Shown here: in pieces, positions 52,428-60,065 of the stretch
Layout of the letters: each line of letters opens with the position of its first letter
Numbering within the stretch: position 1 is the stretch's first letter
From: Acetobacteraceae bacterium
GTDB taxonomy: Bacteria; Pseudomonadota; Alphaproteobacteria; Acetobacterales; Acetobacteraceae
NCBI GenBank assembly: GCA_027482245.1
Contig: JAIXWG010000034.1
Coordinates: 62,001 to 126,000 of the forward strand
Direction: 5' to 3'
Length of the DNA stretch: 64,000 nt
The notes under the pieces: generated by a model
Told to the model about the DNA's origin: nothing
What the model saw: the letters and a program-made list of their open reading frames with translations, nothing else
Databases searched by the model: none
Position numbers and translations under genes: made by a program

Positions 52428-53240
52428 ATGGCCGCAAACGACGCACTCCACATCACCTTCGACGACGGCTTCGGCTCCATCGGCAACGTATGGAACGTGG
52501 ACGCCTCGGTCAGGGGCGAGGTGACGCTTTCCGGCAACTCCGCGATGATGGAATGGGCGACGGGGCGGGATGCCGGGCACGGCTACGGCACCTACACCGT
52601 CAATGCGAAGGCCGAGGGCAGCCAGCCCGGCCCCGGCATCATCTTCTGGCCCGGCGACAACCAGTGGCCCGGGCAGGAGATCGACCTTCTCGAGATCACG
52701 CCGGACGGCTCCGGCCGCCAATACGGCACGGTGCACTGGAATGACGGCGGCCACGACGCCTATCAGGCCATCGTCTATGACGGCGTCCAGGGCGGGACCT
52801 TCCACGACTACACCATGGTCTGGGAAGCCAACCGCATCACCTTCAAGGTGGACGGCGTCGAGAAGGCCGTCTTCACCGACAACGTCCCGGCCGACTTCGC
52901 TCATGGCGGCATGAACAACACCATCGGGTTCCTGAACAACAACCCGAATACCTCCCTCACGGTCCGTGACGTGACCTTCACGCCGCAGGGCGGCACGGCG
53001 CCGGCCCAGGCGGCCGCGCCCGTCGTGGAACAGGCGCCCCATGCCGCCGCCGTGGTGACGGCCGCGGAGCCGGCCTGGGACGACCACGCCTACCAGGCCC
53101 CCGAGGCGCAGCCGGCCTGGGAGGGTGAGTGGCAGGGCGACGCGCGTTTCCAGCCCGGCGCGGACGGCGTCATCGACTGGGACGCGCTCGCGGCGAAGGT
53201 GACGGCGAACTACGAGGCCACCGGCAGCTGGTTCGTCTGA
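52428..53240 (+). CDS. GH16-family protein (beta-glucanase-like) without classical signal peptide
   Basis: A 270-aa protein. The N-terminal about 185 residues form a GH16 jelly-roll: TFDDGFGSIGNVW, GYGTYTVNAKAEG, and the catalytic E-x-D-x-x-E as Glu84-Ile-Asp86-Leu-Leu-Glu89 (WPGQEIDLLEIT), with YGTVHWNDGGHDAY and FHDYTMVWEANRITF. The last 85 residues are an Ala/Pro/Glu-rich linker and an acidic WDALAAKVTANYEATGSWFV end. There is no signal peptide; the tail resembles those of proteins exported by non-Sec routes such as type I secretion, which is inference. It could trim or remodel a beta-glucan. Confidence 0.82.
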   Translation: MAANDALHITFDDGFGSIGNVWNVDASVRGEVTLSGNSAMMEWATGRDAGHGYGTYTVNAKAEGSQPGPGIIFWPGDNQWPGQEIDLLEITPDGSGRQYGTVHWNDGGHDAYQAIVYDGVQGGTFHDYTMVWEANRITFKVDGVEKAVFTDNVPADFAHGGMNNTIGFLNNNPNTSLTVRDVTFTPQGGTAPAQAAAPVVEQAPHAAAVVTAAEPAWDDHAYQAPEAQPAWEGEWQGDARFQPGADGVIDWDALAAKVTANYEATGSWFV

Positions 53241-53384
53241 TACCAGGGATCGACGGCGGCACGGTGACCGTGCCGGCCATCGTTCCATCGCGCTGTTGGC
53301 ACGACAGCGACCGGCAGCGGCATCCTCGGGATGCCGCTGCCATGGCGCGCTGCGCATCCATAAGCGTGGATCACGCCTGCCCCG

Positions 53385-54272
53385 TCAGCCCCACTGCATC
53401 TCGCCGGTCGCGACCTTGGCGCCGATCTGCAGCGCGATGGGCAGGCCGGCATCCGGGTAGCGCGCCTGCATCGCCGCGATCAGCGCCGCGCTGCCAGGGG
53501 CCTTCGCGAGTTCCTGCTCGAAGGCCAGCAGGTAGTCGCGGGTGAAGGCGATGGCGGCGGCATCCGTCGCCGCGCCTGGCGCCATGTGGCCGGCGACGAC
53601 GATGCGCGGGCTGCGGGCTGCCATCGCGTCCAGCGTGCGGATCCAGGCTGCGCGCAGCGCCGGTGTTGCGGTATCCGCGGTCCAGACATGCAGGCCCGCG
53701 AAGACCATCACGCCGCCGAAGACCGCCTGCAGCGACGGCACCCAGAGGTAGCGCCGGTTGGGCAGCCCCTCCGCCGCCACGATCTCGATCGCCGCCCCAT
53801 CCACCGTCAGCGCCGTCGCCTCGGAGGGTGCCGGGATCACCACATCGGCCAGGCTCGCCGGGCCATTGTCGCGGAGCTGCGGTCCCCAGACCTCGAGCTT
53901 CTTCGCGACATTGCCCTGGATGGCCGCGACCGTCTCCGGTGCCGCGATGATGCGTGCCTCGGGGAAGGCCGCGCGGACGGGGCCGAGGCCGAAGTAGAAG
54001 TCGGGGTCGCTCTGGCTCACATAAACCGTCGTCAGCCGCTTGCCGGTCGCACGGATCGCCTCCGCCAGGGCGCGGCCATCGGACAGCGTGAAGCCGCCAT
54101 CGATCAGCACGGCCTCGGTCGTGCCGGTCAGCAACACGGGCGCGCGCAGGAAGCCGGCCTCGTTGGCGGGGAAGTGGCGCCAGGCCGGCGCGGCCTGCGC
54201 CGCGGCGGGGGTGATCGCGGCCAGCGTGCCGGCCGCGGCGATGGTCTGCATGGCCTGTCTCCGGGTGATCAT
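53385..54272 (-). CDS. Exported metallo-beta-lactamase-fold protein with degenerate metal site
   Basis: A 295-aa protein with a signal of twin-arginine type (MITRRQAMQTIAAAGTLAA, cleaved near AAAQA). The MBL fold is clear: TTEAVLIDGGFTLSDGRALAEAI, TTVYVSQSDPDFYFGLGPVRAAFP and a late VVAGHMAPGA. The zinc motif, normally S-H-x-D-x-D-H-Y-F-G in its relatives, reads S-Q-S-D-P-D-F-Y-F-G (residues 86-95), so two histidines are lost while both aspartates and the late His remain. It may bind one metal or be non-catalytic. Upstream of it on the same strand is the DsbA-like gene. Confidence 0.8.
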   Translation of the reverse strand: MITRRQAMQTIAAAGTLAAITPAAAQAAPAWRHFPANEAGFLRAPVLLTGTTEAVLIDGGFTLSDGRALAEAIRATGKRLTTVYVSQSDPDFYFGLGPVRAAFPEARIIAAPETVAAIQGNVAKKLEVWGPQLRDNGPASLADVVIPAPSEATALTVDGAAIEIVAAEGLPNRRYLWVPSLQAVFGGVMVFAGLHVWTADTATPALRAAWIRTLDAMAARSPRIVVAGHMAPGAATDAAAIAFTRDYLLAFEQELAKAPGSAALIAAMQARYPDAGLPIALQIGAKVATGEMQWG

Positions 54273-54332
54273 GGGTCGATCCTTCTGGGGCGGCGGCGAG
54301 GATCGCCGCCGGGGTTGATGAAGCGGGCGTGG

Positions 54333-54971
54333 TCAGGATCCGTGGATCTGCGCCGCCAGGGCTTCCGGCGCGCCGAACAGCGCGGCGGAAGGGATGGGGC
54401 GGCGATCCGGGCCCACCAGCAGCGTCGGCACGCCGCGCGCGCCGCTCTCGGCCATCAGGCGCTGCGCCGCGGCCACGCGGTCCTCCAGCGCGCGCAGCAG
54501 GTCGTCATCGGGTGACGCGATGCGCGCCGCGGCCGCGGGAAGGCCGATCTCCGCCAGCACGCCGGCCAGCACGCCGATATCCGTGATGTCGCGGCCATCG
54601 ACGAAGCGGGCGCGCTGGATGGCGTGCAGCACCGCCATCGCCCGCGCCGGCGCTTCCAGCCCGGCCGCGACCAGGGCCAGCGTCGCCGGGCCGCTGTCGA
54701 AGGATCGCCCGGGTGTGGCCAGCACGCCCTGCCGATAGGCCTCGGTGAAGGGCTGCCCGGTCAGGCGTGCGATGCGCTGGTCGTTCGACCACGCATAGGC
54801 CGCGAAGGCGTCATCCATCGGGCGGGCGCCTTCCCCGGCGAAGAGCCCGGTGGGCATCACGCCCAGCGCAACACCCGGGTCGCCGGCCAGGCGCTCCAGC
54901 GCCGGCGCGGCGCCGTAGCACCATCCGCAGAGCGGATCGACGAGGGCGGTGAGGACAATCCGATCGGTCAT
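54333..54971 (-). CDS. DsbA-family thiol oxidoreductase/isomerase
   Basis: A 212-aa DsbA-like (FrnE-type) protein. The active-site CGWC is at residues 15-18 (LVDPLCGWCYGAAPALERL). The helical insertion and the cis-Pro region ARGVPTLLVG follow. There is no signal peptide, so it is cytoplasmic, unlike DsbA proper. ATG 54971 (or 54974) has AGGAG upstream; the longer frame to 55061 would overlap the LysR start. Probably transcribed with the MBL gene and regulated by the divergent LysR, possibly in redox or electrophile response. Confidence 0.87.
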   Translation of the reverse strand: MTDRIVLTALVDPLCGWCYGAAPALERLAGDPGVALGVMPTGLFAGEGARPMDDAFAAYAWSNDQRIARLTGQPFTEAYRQGVLATPGRSFDSGPATLALVAAGLEAPARAMAVLHAIQRARFVDGRDITDIGVLAGVLAEIGLPAAAARIASPDDDLLRALEDRVAAAQRLMAESGARGVPTLLVGPDRRPIPSAALFGAPEALAAQIHGS

Positions 54972-55035
54972 CATGCATCTCCTGGCGGCGGACAGATGCA
55001 TCAGGGAGATCGGAACCGGTAGACCAACGATCAGG

Positions 55036-55052
55036 ACAGATTGTATGTCTGT
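55036..55052. promoter_or_regulatory. Candidate LysR operator
   Basis: A 17-bp palindrome, ACAGA-TTGTATG-TCTGT, in the 89-bp space between the DsbA-like and LysR genes, 8 bp before the LysR ATG. The AT-rich core and dyad arms suit a LysR autoregulatory site. Confidence 0.5.
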
Positions 55053-55060
55053 GGCATCCA

Positions 55061-55963
55061 ATGCTCGATGCCCGGAACCTCAACCGCCTCGCCTATTTCG
55101 CCGCCGTCGTGGATGCGGGGTCCTTCACCGCGGCGGCGCAGCGGCTGGGCATCACCAAGGCCGTCGTCAGCCAGCAGGTCGCGCGGCTCGAACGCGAAGT
55201 CGGCACCACCCTGCTGGTCCGGACGACGCGCCGCGTGGCGCCGACCGAGGCCGGCCGGGCCTTCCATGCGCGCTGCACGCTGATCCTGCGGGAGGCTGAG
55301 GATGCCTTCGACGAGCTCGGCCAGGTAGCGACGGAACCCACCGGCCTGCTGCGGCTGACCGCGCCCTACGACTACGGGACGGCGATGGTCGTGCCGGCGG
55401 TGACCGAATTCACCCGTCGCCATCCCGGCTGCACCGCGGAGATCCTGCTCAGTGACCGGCGCCTCGATCTCGCGGGCGGGCAGCTCGACCTTGCCATCCG
55501 CGTGGGCTGGGTGACGGAGCCCGGCCTGCAGGCCCGGCGCATCGGCGGCTTCCGCCAGTTGCTGGTCGCCGGTGCCGCGCATGCGGACGCTGCCGCGATG
55601 GAGGACCCGGCGGAGGTCGCGCGGCTGCCCTTCGTGGCGCTCACGGCGCTGCGCGATCCGCTGGCCTGGCAGTTGACGCGCGGCGAGCTGGAGCGCCGGG
55701 CGATCCGGTTCGCCGCCACGATCGTGACGGACACATCGCCCGCGGTCCTTGCCGCCGTCATGGCCGGCGCCGGGCTCGGCGTGCTGCCGGACTTCCTCGT
55801 CGCACCGCTGATCGCCGAAGGTCGCCTGCACCACGTCCTGCCGCAGTGGAGCCTGCCTTCCGGCGGCATCCATGCGGTATTCCCGGCGCAGCGCTACCGT
55901 CCCGCGCGCGTCCGGGCCTTCGTCGAGCTGCTGGCGCGTGCTGAACGGGCGAGGTCAGGCTGA
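55061..55963 (+). CDS. LysR-family regulator (CrgA/YafC-like)
   Basis: A 300-aa LysR regulator: HTH LNRLAYFAAVVDAGSFTAAAQRLGITKAVVSQQVARLEREVGTTLLVRTTRRVAPTEAGRAF, then an effector domain with GLLRLTAPYDYGTAMVVPAV and GAGLGVLPDFLV. Divergent from the DsbA-like and MBL genes, its likely targets. It is the last chromosomal-backbone gene before the tRNA fragment. Confidence 0.92.
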   Translation: MLDARNLNRLAYFAAVVDAGSFTAAAQRLGITKAVVSQQVARLEREVGTTLLVRTTRRVAPTEAGRAFHARCTLILREAEDAFDELGQVATEPTGLLRLTAPYDYGTAMVVPAVTEFTRRHPGCTAEILLSDRRLDLAGGQLDLAIRVGWVTEPGLQARRIGGFRQLLVAGAAHADAAAMEDPAEVARLPFVALTALRDPLAWQLTRGELERRAIRFAATIVTDTSPAVLAAVMAGAGLGVLPDFLVAPLIAEGRLHHVLPQWSLPSGGIHAVFPAQRYRPARVRAFVELLARAERARSG

Positions 55964-56020
55964 CACCGCCCAAGCCGGCCTTGGCGCGGTGGCGGCAATC
56001 AGCTGGAAGCGTGGGGGAAT

Positions 56021-56067
56021 TGGCGGACCCGATACGATTCGAACGTACGATCTTTGCCTTCGGAGGC
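56021..56067 (-). other. 3' fragment of tRNA-Arg(CCG): attachment-site remnant
   Basis: On the minus strand this reads as the 3' 47 nt of a tRNA. From the 5' side: the CTCCGAA anticodon loop (anticodon CCG), GGCAA 3' anticodon stem, 5-nt variable loop, GTACG stem, TTCGAAT T-loop, CGTAT stem, CGGGTCC acceptor strand, discriminator G and encoded CCA (56023-56021). The D-arm, the 5' anticodon stem and the 5' acceptor strand are absent. The break within the anticodon stem is the typical crossover boundary of integrases that target tRNA 3' halves. Confidence 0.8.
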
Positions 56068-56487
56068 TGACGATTGCCACGACGTCGTCAGGGACAACAG
56101 CAGCATGAGCAGGGCTCTGAGGGCTCCTGCTGGTCGTTCAAGTCGGAACGAACGCCCTTGTAGCGGGATGTTGGCGGGACGTGGTTTGCGTTCCCGCCCA
56201 TCTACCTTACGCCCCAACTTCCTGCTCGGCTCCATGTTGAGGCTCCCTTATCGCCTCCGACTTCAGTCGCTTGCGGAGGCCGGCCATCCATCGGCTTGGC
56301 ACCTTTGCCAAGTCGAGGGATGGCGGCGGCCGCACCGACAGTCCAGCCCCCGTCCCACCACATCCAGCGAGAAGCCTTAAAGACAGGATCTTTCTCTGGG
56401 CGGCGCCGCACGCGTGATCAGCTTTGCCTGCCAAACTTAGCCGCTCGGCAGGCGGTCTTGCTCAGTCCGTGGATCAGCATGTCACTA
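56068..56487. other. 420-bp region between attachment site and ISL3 element, no intact gene
   Basis: Only short open frames with no recognisable domain. Base composition is slightly lower in GC than the backbone. It is likely degraded element DNA. No promoter or RNA was recognised. Confidence 0.45.
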
Positions 56488-58140
56488 GGGCTCTGTCGCA
56501 GTTCTCGTGCTGACGGGAGTTCATGCTGGGACGATCAACCTGGCGCGCAGCAGATCAGTTTTCCCACGTGCATACATCTGGCGCCTGACGAGCTTGAGCC
56601 TGGTGACGCTGCCTTCGGTCGTGCCATTGGACCAGGGCTCGGTGAGCGCAGCTTTGACCGCTGCCACGTCGTTGGCGATGCCACGGCCGAAGGAGGCCGG
56701 CAGGCCGCCGGTTGTGTCAGTGATCAACGCCGGCAACGCTTCGGGCGTGCGGGCGCGGGCAAATGGTGAAAGCGCTCGACCAGGTCTCGGGCCGCAACAA
56801 GGGCGGCCACCGAAGCCTCGACCGCCGCGACCATCACAGCGTCGGCGCGGGCCAGCAGGTCGCGGCCGGCCAGCATCGCTCGCGCGATTGTCCTGGTCGC
56901 CGGCACCCGCCCCGAGGCGCCGCCATCGGTCTGCTCGCTGCGCCGGCGCCGCGTTGCCCATTCAGTGGTGGCCCGCAGGCAGCTGCAGAAGCCCTCCCCG
57001 TGCAGCCGCCGCCAGATCTCGGTGGCGTTGTGGCACTCGGCGTCCCACGTGGCCTCGAGCCGCGGCAGCCAGGGCGCTAGAGTGCTCGTGCGGCTTAGGA
57101 ACACCTCGTCCTCGCGTTAGCGTAGCACGGCCCGTACCAGCTTTCTGCTGCGGCCAGTGCGGCGGGCGATTTCCTTGGGGCGTGCCGGCAGCCGCCATGG
57201 TCCGGATCGCCTCGTTTGCCTCCCGGCGCCGCAGGTAGCCCTCGTACTGCAGGCGCTCGGCCGCGCTGAGCAGGTCCGGCTTGAGCGCCCCGCGGCTGAG
57301 GGCGCGCTTGATAGGTCACGGCGCGCTCCGCACTGCCTCCAGGAAGGCCGCACTGGCGTTGTCCATCAGATGCCACCGGTCGGCGACCTGAACCGCCCCC
57401 GGCGAGGCGTCGCCGACGGCGCTAGCGAAGCCGCCAGCGCGGTCGCGGGCGACAACGCCGATCTCAGGATGCGCGCGCAGCCAGGCCTTGACCGTGTTCG
57501 TGTCGCGGTCGGGCAGCAGGTCGGCGATGCGACGCCTTTCCAGATCGCACAGAATGGTCCCGTAGCGCTGGCGGCGTCGCCACGCCCATTCGTCAATGCC
57601 GAGGGCACGTATGGGGCCAGCCGCTTTCGGCGCCTGACGACGGACGACGCGCAGCAGCGTGTCCTTGCCGACTGGCAGCATCAGCCGCTGCGCCAGGCCT
57701 GCGGCAGGGCGGCCGCCGAGTGCCACGCCGAGATGCCCGACGAGGCCGTCCAGGCGGGCGGTGCGCCGTCCGGATCGCCGCGCGACCTCGGTCGGCAGCG
57801 GCTCGGCGAAGGTCTGCCGCGGGCAGCCAGCCGCCAGACACCGAAGGCGGCGCAGTTGCAGGAGCAGTTCAACGGCACGCCCGTGCGAGGGCAGGTCGAG
57901 CAGCCGCCGCTCATAACGGCTGTGCAGCCGGTTGGTCGGCCCGCCGCAGGCCGGACAAGGACGCGGCGCCTCCGGCGCATGGACGGGAATGATGACGCGA
58001 TCTGCCACGGGCTCGATGGCATCCACGACGAGACCTGGCGGCAGCAGAGGCCGTAGGTCCAGTAGGCGCATGGATGCCGCTCCCTCCACGAAAGGAAGCA
58101 CCATCAACGTTCAACCAGCACGGAAAGTGCGACAGAGCCC
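56488..58140 (-). mobile_element. ISL3-family insertion sequence (inactive)
   Basis: A 1653-bp element bounded by terminal inverted repeats: GGGCTCTGTCGCA at 56488-56500 and its complement TGCGACAGAGCCC at 58128-58140, continuing imperfectly inwards (GTGCTG against CAGCAC). It contains one broken transposase gene on the minus strand. No matching target duplication is visible at the ends (TGTCACTA on the left, CGTTTCCG on the right), so one flank may have been rearranged. Confidence 0.85.
56521..58107 (-). pseudogene. ISL3-family transposase, frameshifted
   Basis: The N-terminal part (58107 or 58071 to 57316) has the zinc-finger-like RPCPACGGPTNRLHSRYERRLLDLP, the CLAAGCPRQTFAEPLP region and DDE-core pieces RALGIDEWAWRRRQRYGTILCDLE and ADRWHLMDN. 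It then stops at 57316. The rest continues in other frames: YEGYLRR and TRAVLR pieces near 57120-57290, WATRRRRSEQTDGG with PATRTIARAML (about 56760-57000), and the C-terminal WSNGTTEGSVTRLKLVRRQMYARGKTDLLRARLI (to 56521). At least three frame changes separate parts of what was one protein of about 520 residues. Confidence 0.85.
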
Positions 58141-58161
58141 CGTTTCCGCGCCGATTAACAC

Positions 58162-58810
58162 AAGCGCTTCAAGGTCTATCCATTGGCTTCTTCCACCCGA
58201 CATCGCCGAGGTCAGACGGAGCAGGGTAAAATCCACCTCTTCATTGCCATCGACCGCCCATCGAAGTTCGCTTTCGCCCAATTGCACGAGCGCGCCATCA
58301 CACGAGCGCGCCATCACACGAGCACGCCACCACGCGCATCGCCGCCGAGTTCCTTCCGGCATTACTGCAGGCTGTACCCTACCGTGTGAACAATGCCTTC
58401 CCCAACTACGGTCTGCACATCACCACGCCAGGCAATGAGGCGTGAGTTGCCAGCCTCACCCGGGAGACGATCAGCCGAGGCGAGCCTTTCCGTGCCCATT
58501 CCTTCGACCTTGCCTGTGCGCAGAACCGCATCAAGCACTGCCTAACCAAGCCGTTCCATCCGTGAACGAACGGCCAGGTCGAGAGGATGAACAGGACGCT
58601 CAAGGAAGCCACAGTTCACCGCAACAACTACGTCAGCCACGACGAGTTGCGCAGTCATCTCGCCCTGTGCCTCGACGCCTACAACTACGCGAGGCGCCTC
58701 ATAACCCTGAAGGGGTTAACCCCTACGGGCTCATCTGCCGGCCCTGGGCCGCAGAGCCCTACAGGTTCTCCACAAATCCGCATTGCCAAATGCCGGGACC
58801 AGATATCTAG
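58162..58810 (+). pseudogene. IS481-family transposase remnant
   Basis: The C-terminal portion of an IS481-type transposase, in pieces: KRFKVYPL, then DIAEV (frame change), QGKIHLFIAIDRPSKFAFAQLHERA, VPYRVNNAFP, a stop near 58443, EPFRAHSFDLACAQN with LTKPFHP, then NGQVERMNRTLKEATVH, SHDELRSHLA, DAYNYARRL and LKGLTPTG, and the end region WAAEPYRFSTNPHCQMPGPDI to the stop at 58810. It begins close to the right end of the ISL3 element; its N-terminal half is missing. A 16-bp triplication lies inside it. Confidence 0.82.
58286..58333. repeat. Three tandem copies of a 16-bp unit
   Basis: ACGAGCGCGCCATCAC occurs at 58286-58301 and 58302-58317, and with two changes at 58318-58333. It lies inside the IS481 remnant, where the intact family sequence would have a single copy (LHERA region). 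It is likely a replication-slippage expansion. Confidence 0.85.
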
Positions 58811-58841
58811 GCGTTATTCCCTATCAACCGGGCGGGCCGCC

Positions 58842-60065
58842 TTACCCGCCGTAGAGCGCGATAAACTCACCCAGGCGCCCTGCGAGTTCGCCTGCCATGT
58901 CGCGGCGACGCATCGCGTCGAAGCGGGGAATGGCGAAGGCCATCGTCTCCGCCAGGGCCCTCGGATCGCCTGCGGCGAAGGTGAAGCCGTCCAGACCGCC
59001 GCGCACCTTCTCCGCCATGCCGCCAATATCGGAGACGATCAGCGGCCTGCCGATGGTCAGGGCCTCCTGTATCACCAACGGCGAGTTCTCCCACCAGATC
59101 GAGGGCATGACGATCCAGTCCACATCGCTCATCAGCCGCACCAGGTCATCGCGACCGTAGCGTCCGGTCCAGCGCACGGCTGGCGCTTGCTGACGCATCG
59201 CCGTCTCAAACCAGAGTTCGAAGTCGCGAGGCATATAGCCGGGCACGCCGTGCAACGTGAGCGTCGCATCCTCGCAGCCCAGGGTGCCGCGGAGGATCGA
59301 GAAGGCCTCGACCAGCGTCCTCACCCCCTTGAAGACGCCGATGCTGCCGAAGAAGCCGAAGGCAGCGCGCCGCGCACCGGCCGCCAGAGGACGTGGCGGC
59401 ACGCGTTGCAGCAGCGGCACATAGTTCTCTATCATCACGATGTGGCCCGCCGGGACGCCCCATTCGATGTAGCGTTGGCGCAGGAACTCGCTGGGCGCGA
59501 CCAGCATGTCGGCCTTTAACAGATTGGCCAAGACGTAGCGGCGGCGCGCTGCGAATTCGTCCGGCGTGCGCTGAGGGTAGCAGGCCGCGCAGGCCTCGGG
59601 ACTACTGCTACTGCATAGCTGCAGACTGCCTGTCTTCACCATCTGGCCGTTATTGGCGCAGATGGCAAGAAACTCGTGTAGCGTAACGATCAAGCGTGCG
59701 CGTGGCAATATGCGACGCACCAGCGCCATCGCTTCGATGCCGCTACGAATATAGTGGTGCATGTGGACCACATCGGGCTGCTCGATGCGCAACAGCTCCG
59801 CAAATGCATCCAAGGCGCCGAGGTTCTGTTGCGAGAGAAGGAATACATCCATCTCTCCAGTCGGAAGCTCCCACTCATGCGCGCTCGCGCCCCAAGGAGC
59901 CAGCCGCTCACCCATCAGGCGGGGCAGAACGCGGGGCGCAGCGAATTGCGCTGTCCAGCCGGGCGCGGCACGCATCGCGCGAAACAGCTCAAAGGCGGCG
60001 AGTTCCGCTCCGGTCGGGCTCTCGTCGGGATGTCCATGCGCTACAACAAGAACCTTGCGGGTCAT
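58842..60065 (-). CDS. Family 4 glycosyltransferase
   Basis: A 407-aa GT-B-fold glycosyltransferase. The N-terminal domain begins TRKVLVVAHGHPDESPTGAE (the G-x-x-x-S/G-A-E loop of GT4) with VVHMHHYIRSGIEAMALVRR. A Cys-rich segment, LQLCSSSSPEACAACYPQRTP, resembles the cysteine cluster of some GT4 proteins. The C-terminal domain has AAFGFFGSIGVFKGVRTLVEAF, DVDWIVMPSIWWENSPLVIQEAL (E-x7-E type) and RPLIVSDIGGMAEKV. It overlaps the upstream GT2 gene by 4 bp. Both probably build one surface glycan in the island. Confidence 0.88.
   Translation of the reverse strand: MTRKVLVVAHGHPDESPTGAELAAFELFRAMRAAPGWTAQFAAPRVLPRLMGERLAPWGASAHEWELPTGEMDVFLLSQQNLGALDAFAELLRIEQPDVVHMHHYIRSGIEAMALVRRILPRARLIVTLHEFLAICANNGQMVKTGSLQLCSSSSPEACAACYPQRTPDEFAARRRYVLANLLKADMLVAPSEFLRQRYIEWGVPAGHIVMIENYVPLLQRVPPRPLAAGARRAAFGFFGSIGVFKGVRTLVEAFSILRGTLGCEDATLTLHGVPGYMPRDFELWFETAMRQQAPAVRWTGRYGRDDLVRLMSDVDWIVMPSIWWENSPLVIQEALTIGRPLIVSDIGGMAEKVRGGLDGFTFAAGDPRALAETMAFAIPRFDAMRRRDMAGELAGRLGEFIALYGG

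Noticed and set aside
52017-53357. 446-codon minus-strand frame opposite the GH16 gene
   Set aside because: No domain, and it runs antisense to a gene with an intact GH16 catalytic motif.
58286-58333. Possible CRISPR-like repeats
   Set aside because: The three 16-bp units are directly adjacent without spacers and lie inside a transposase remnant; simple tandem duplication.
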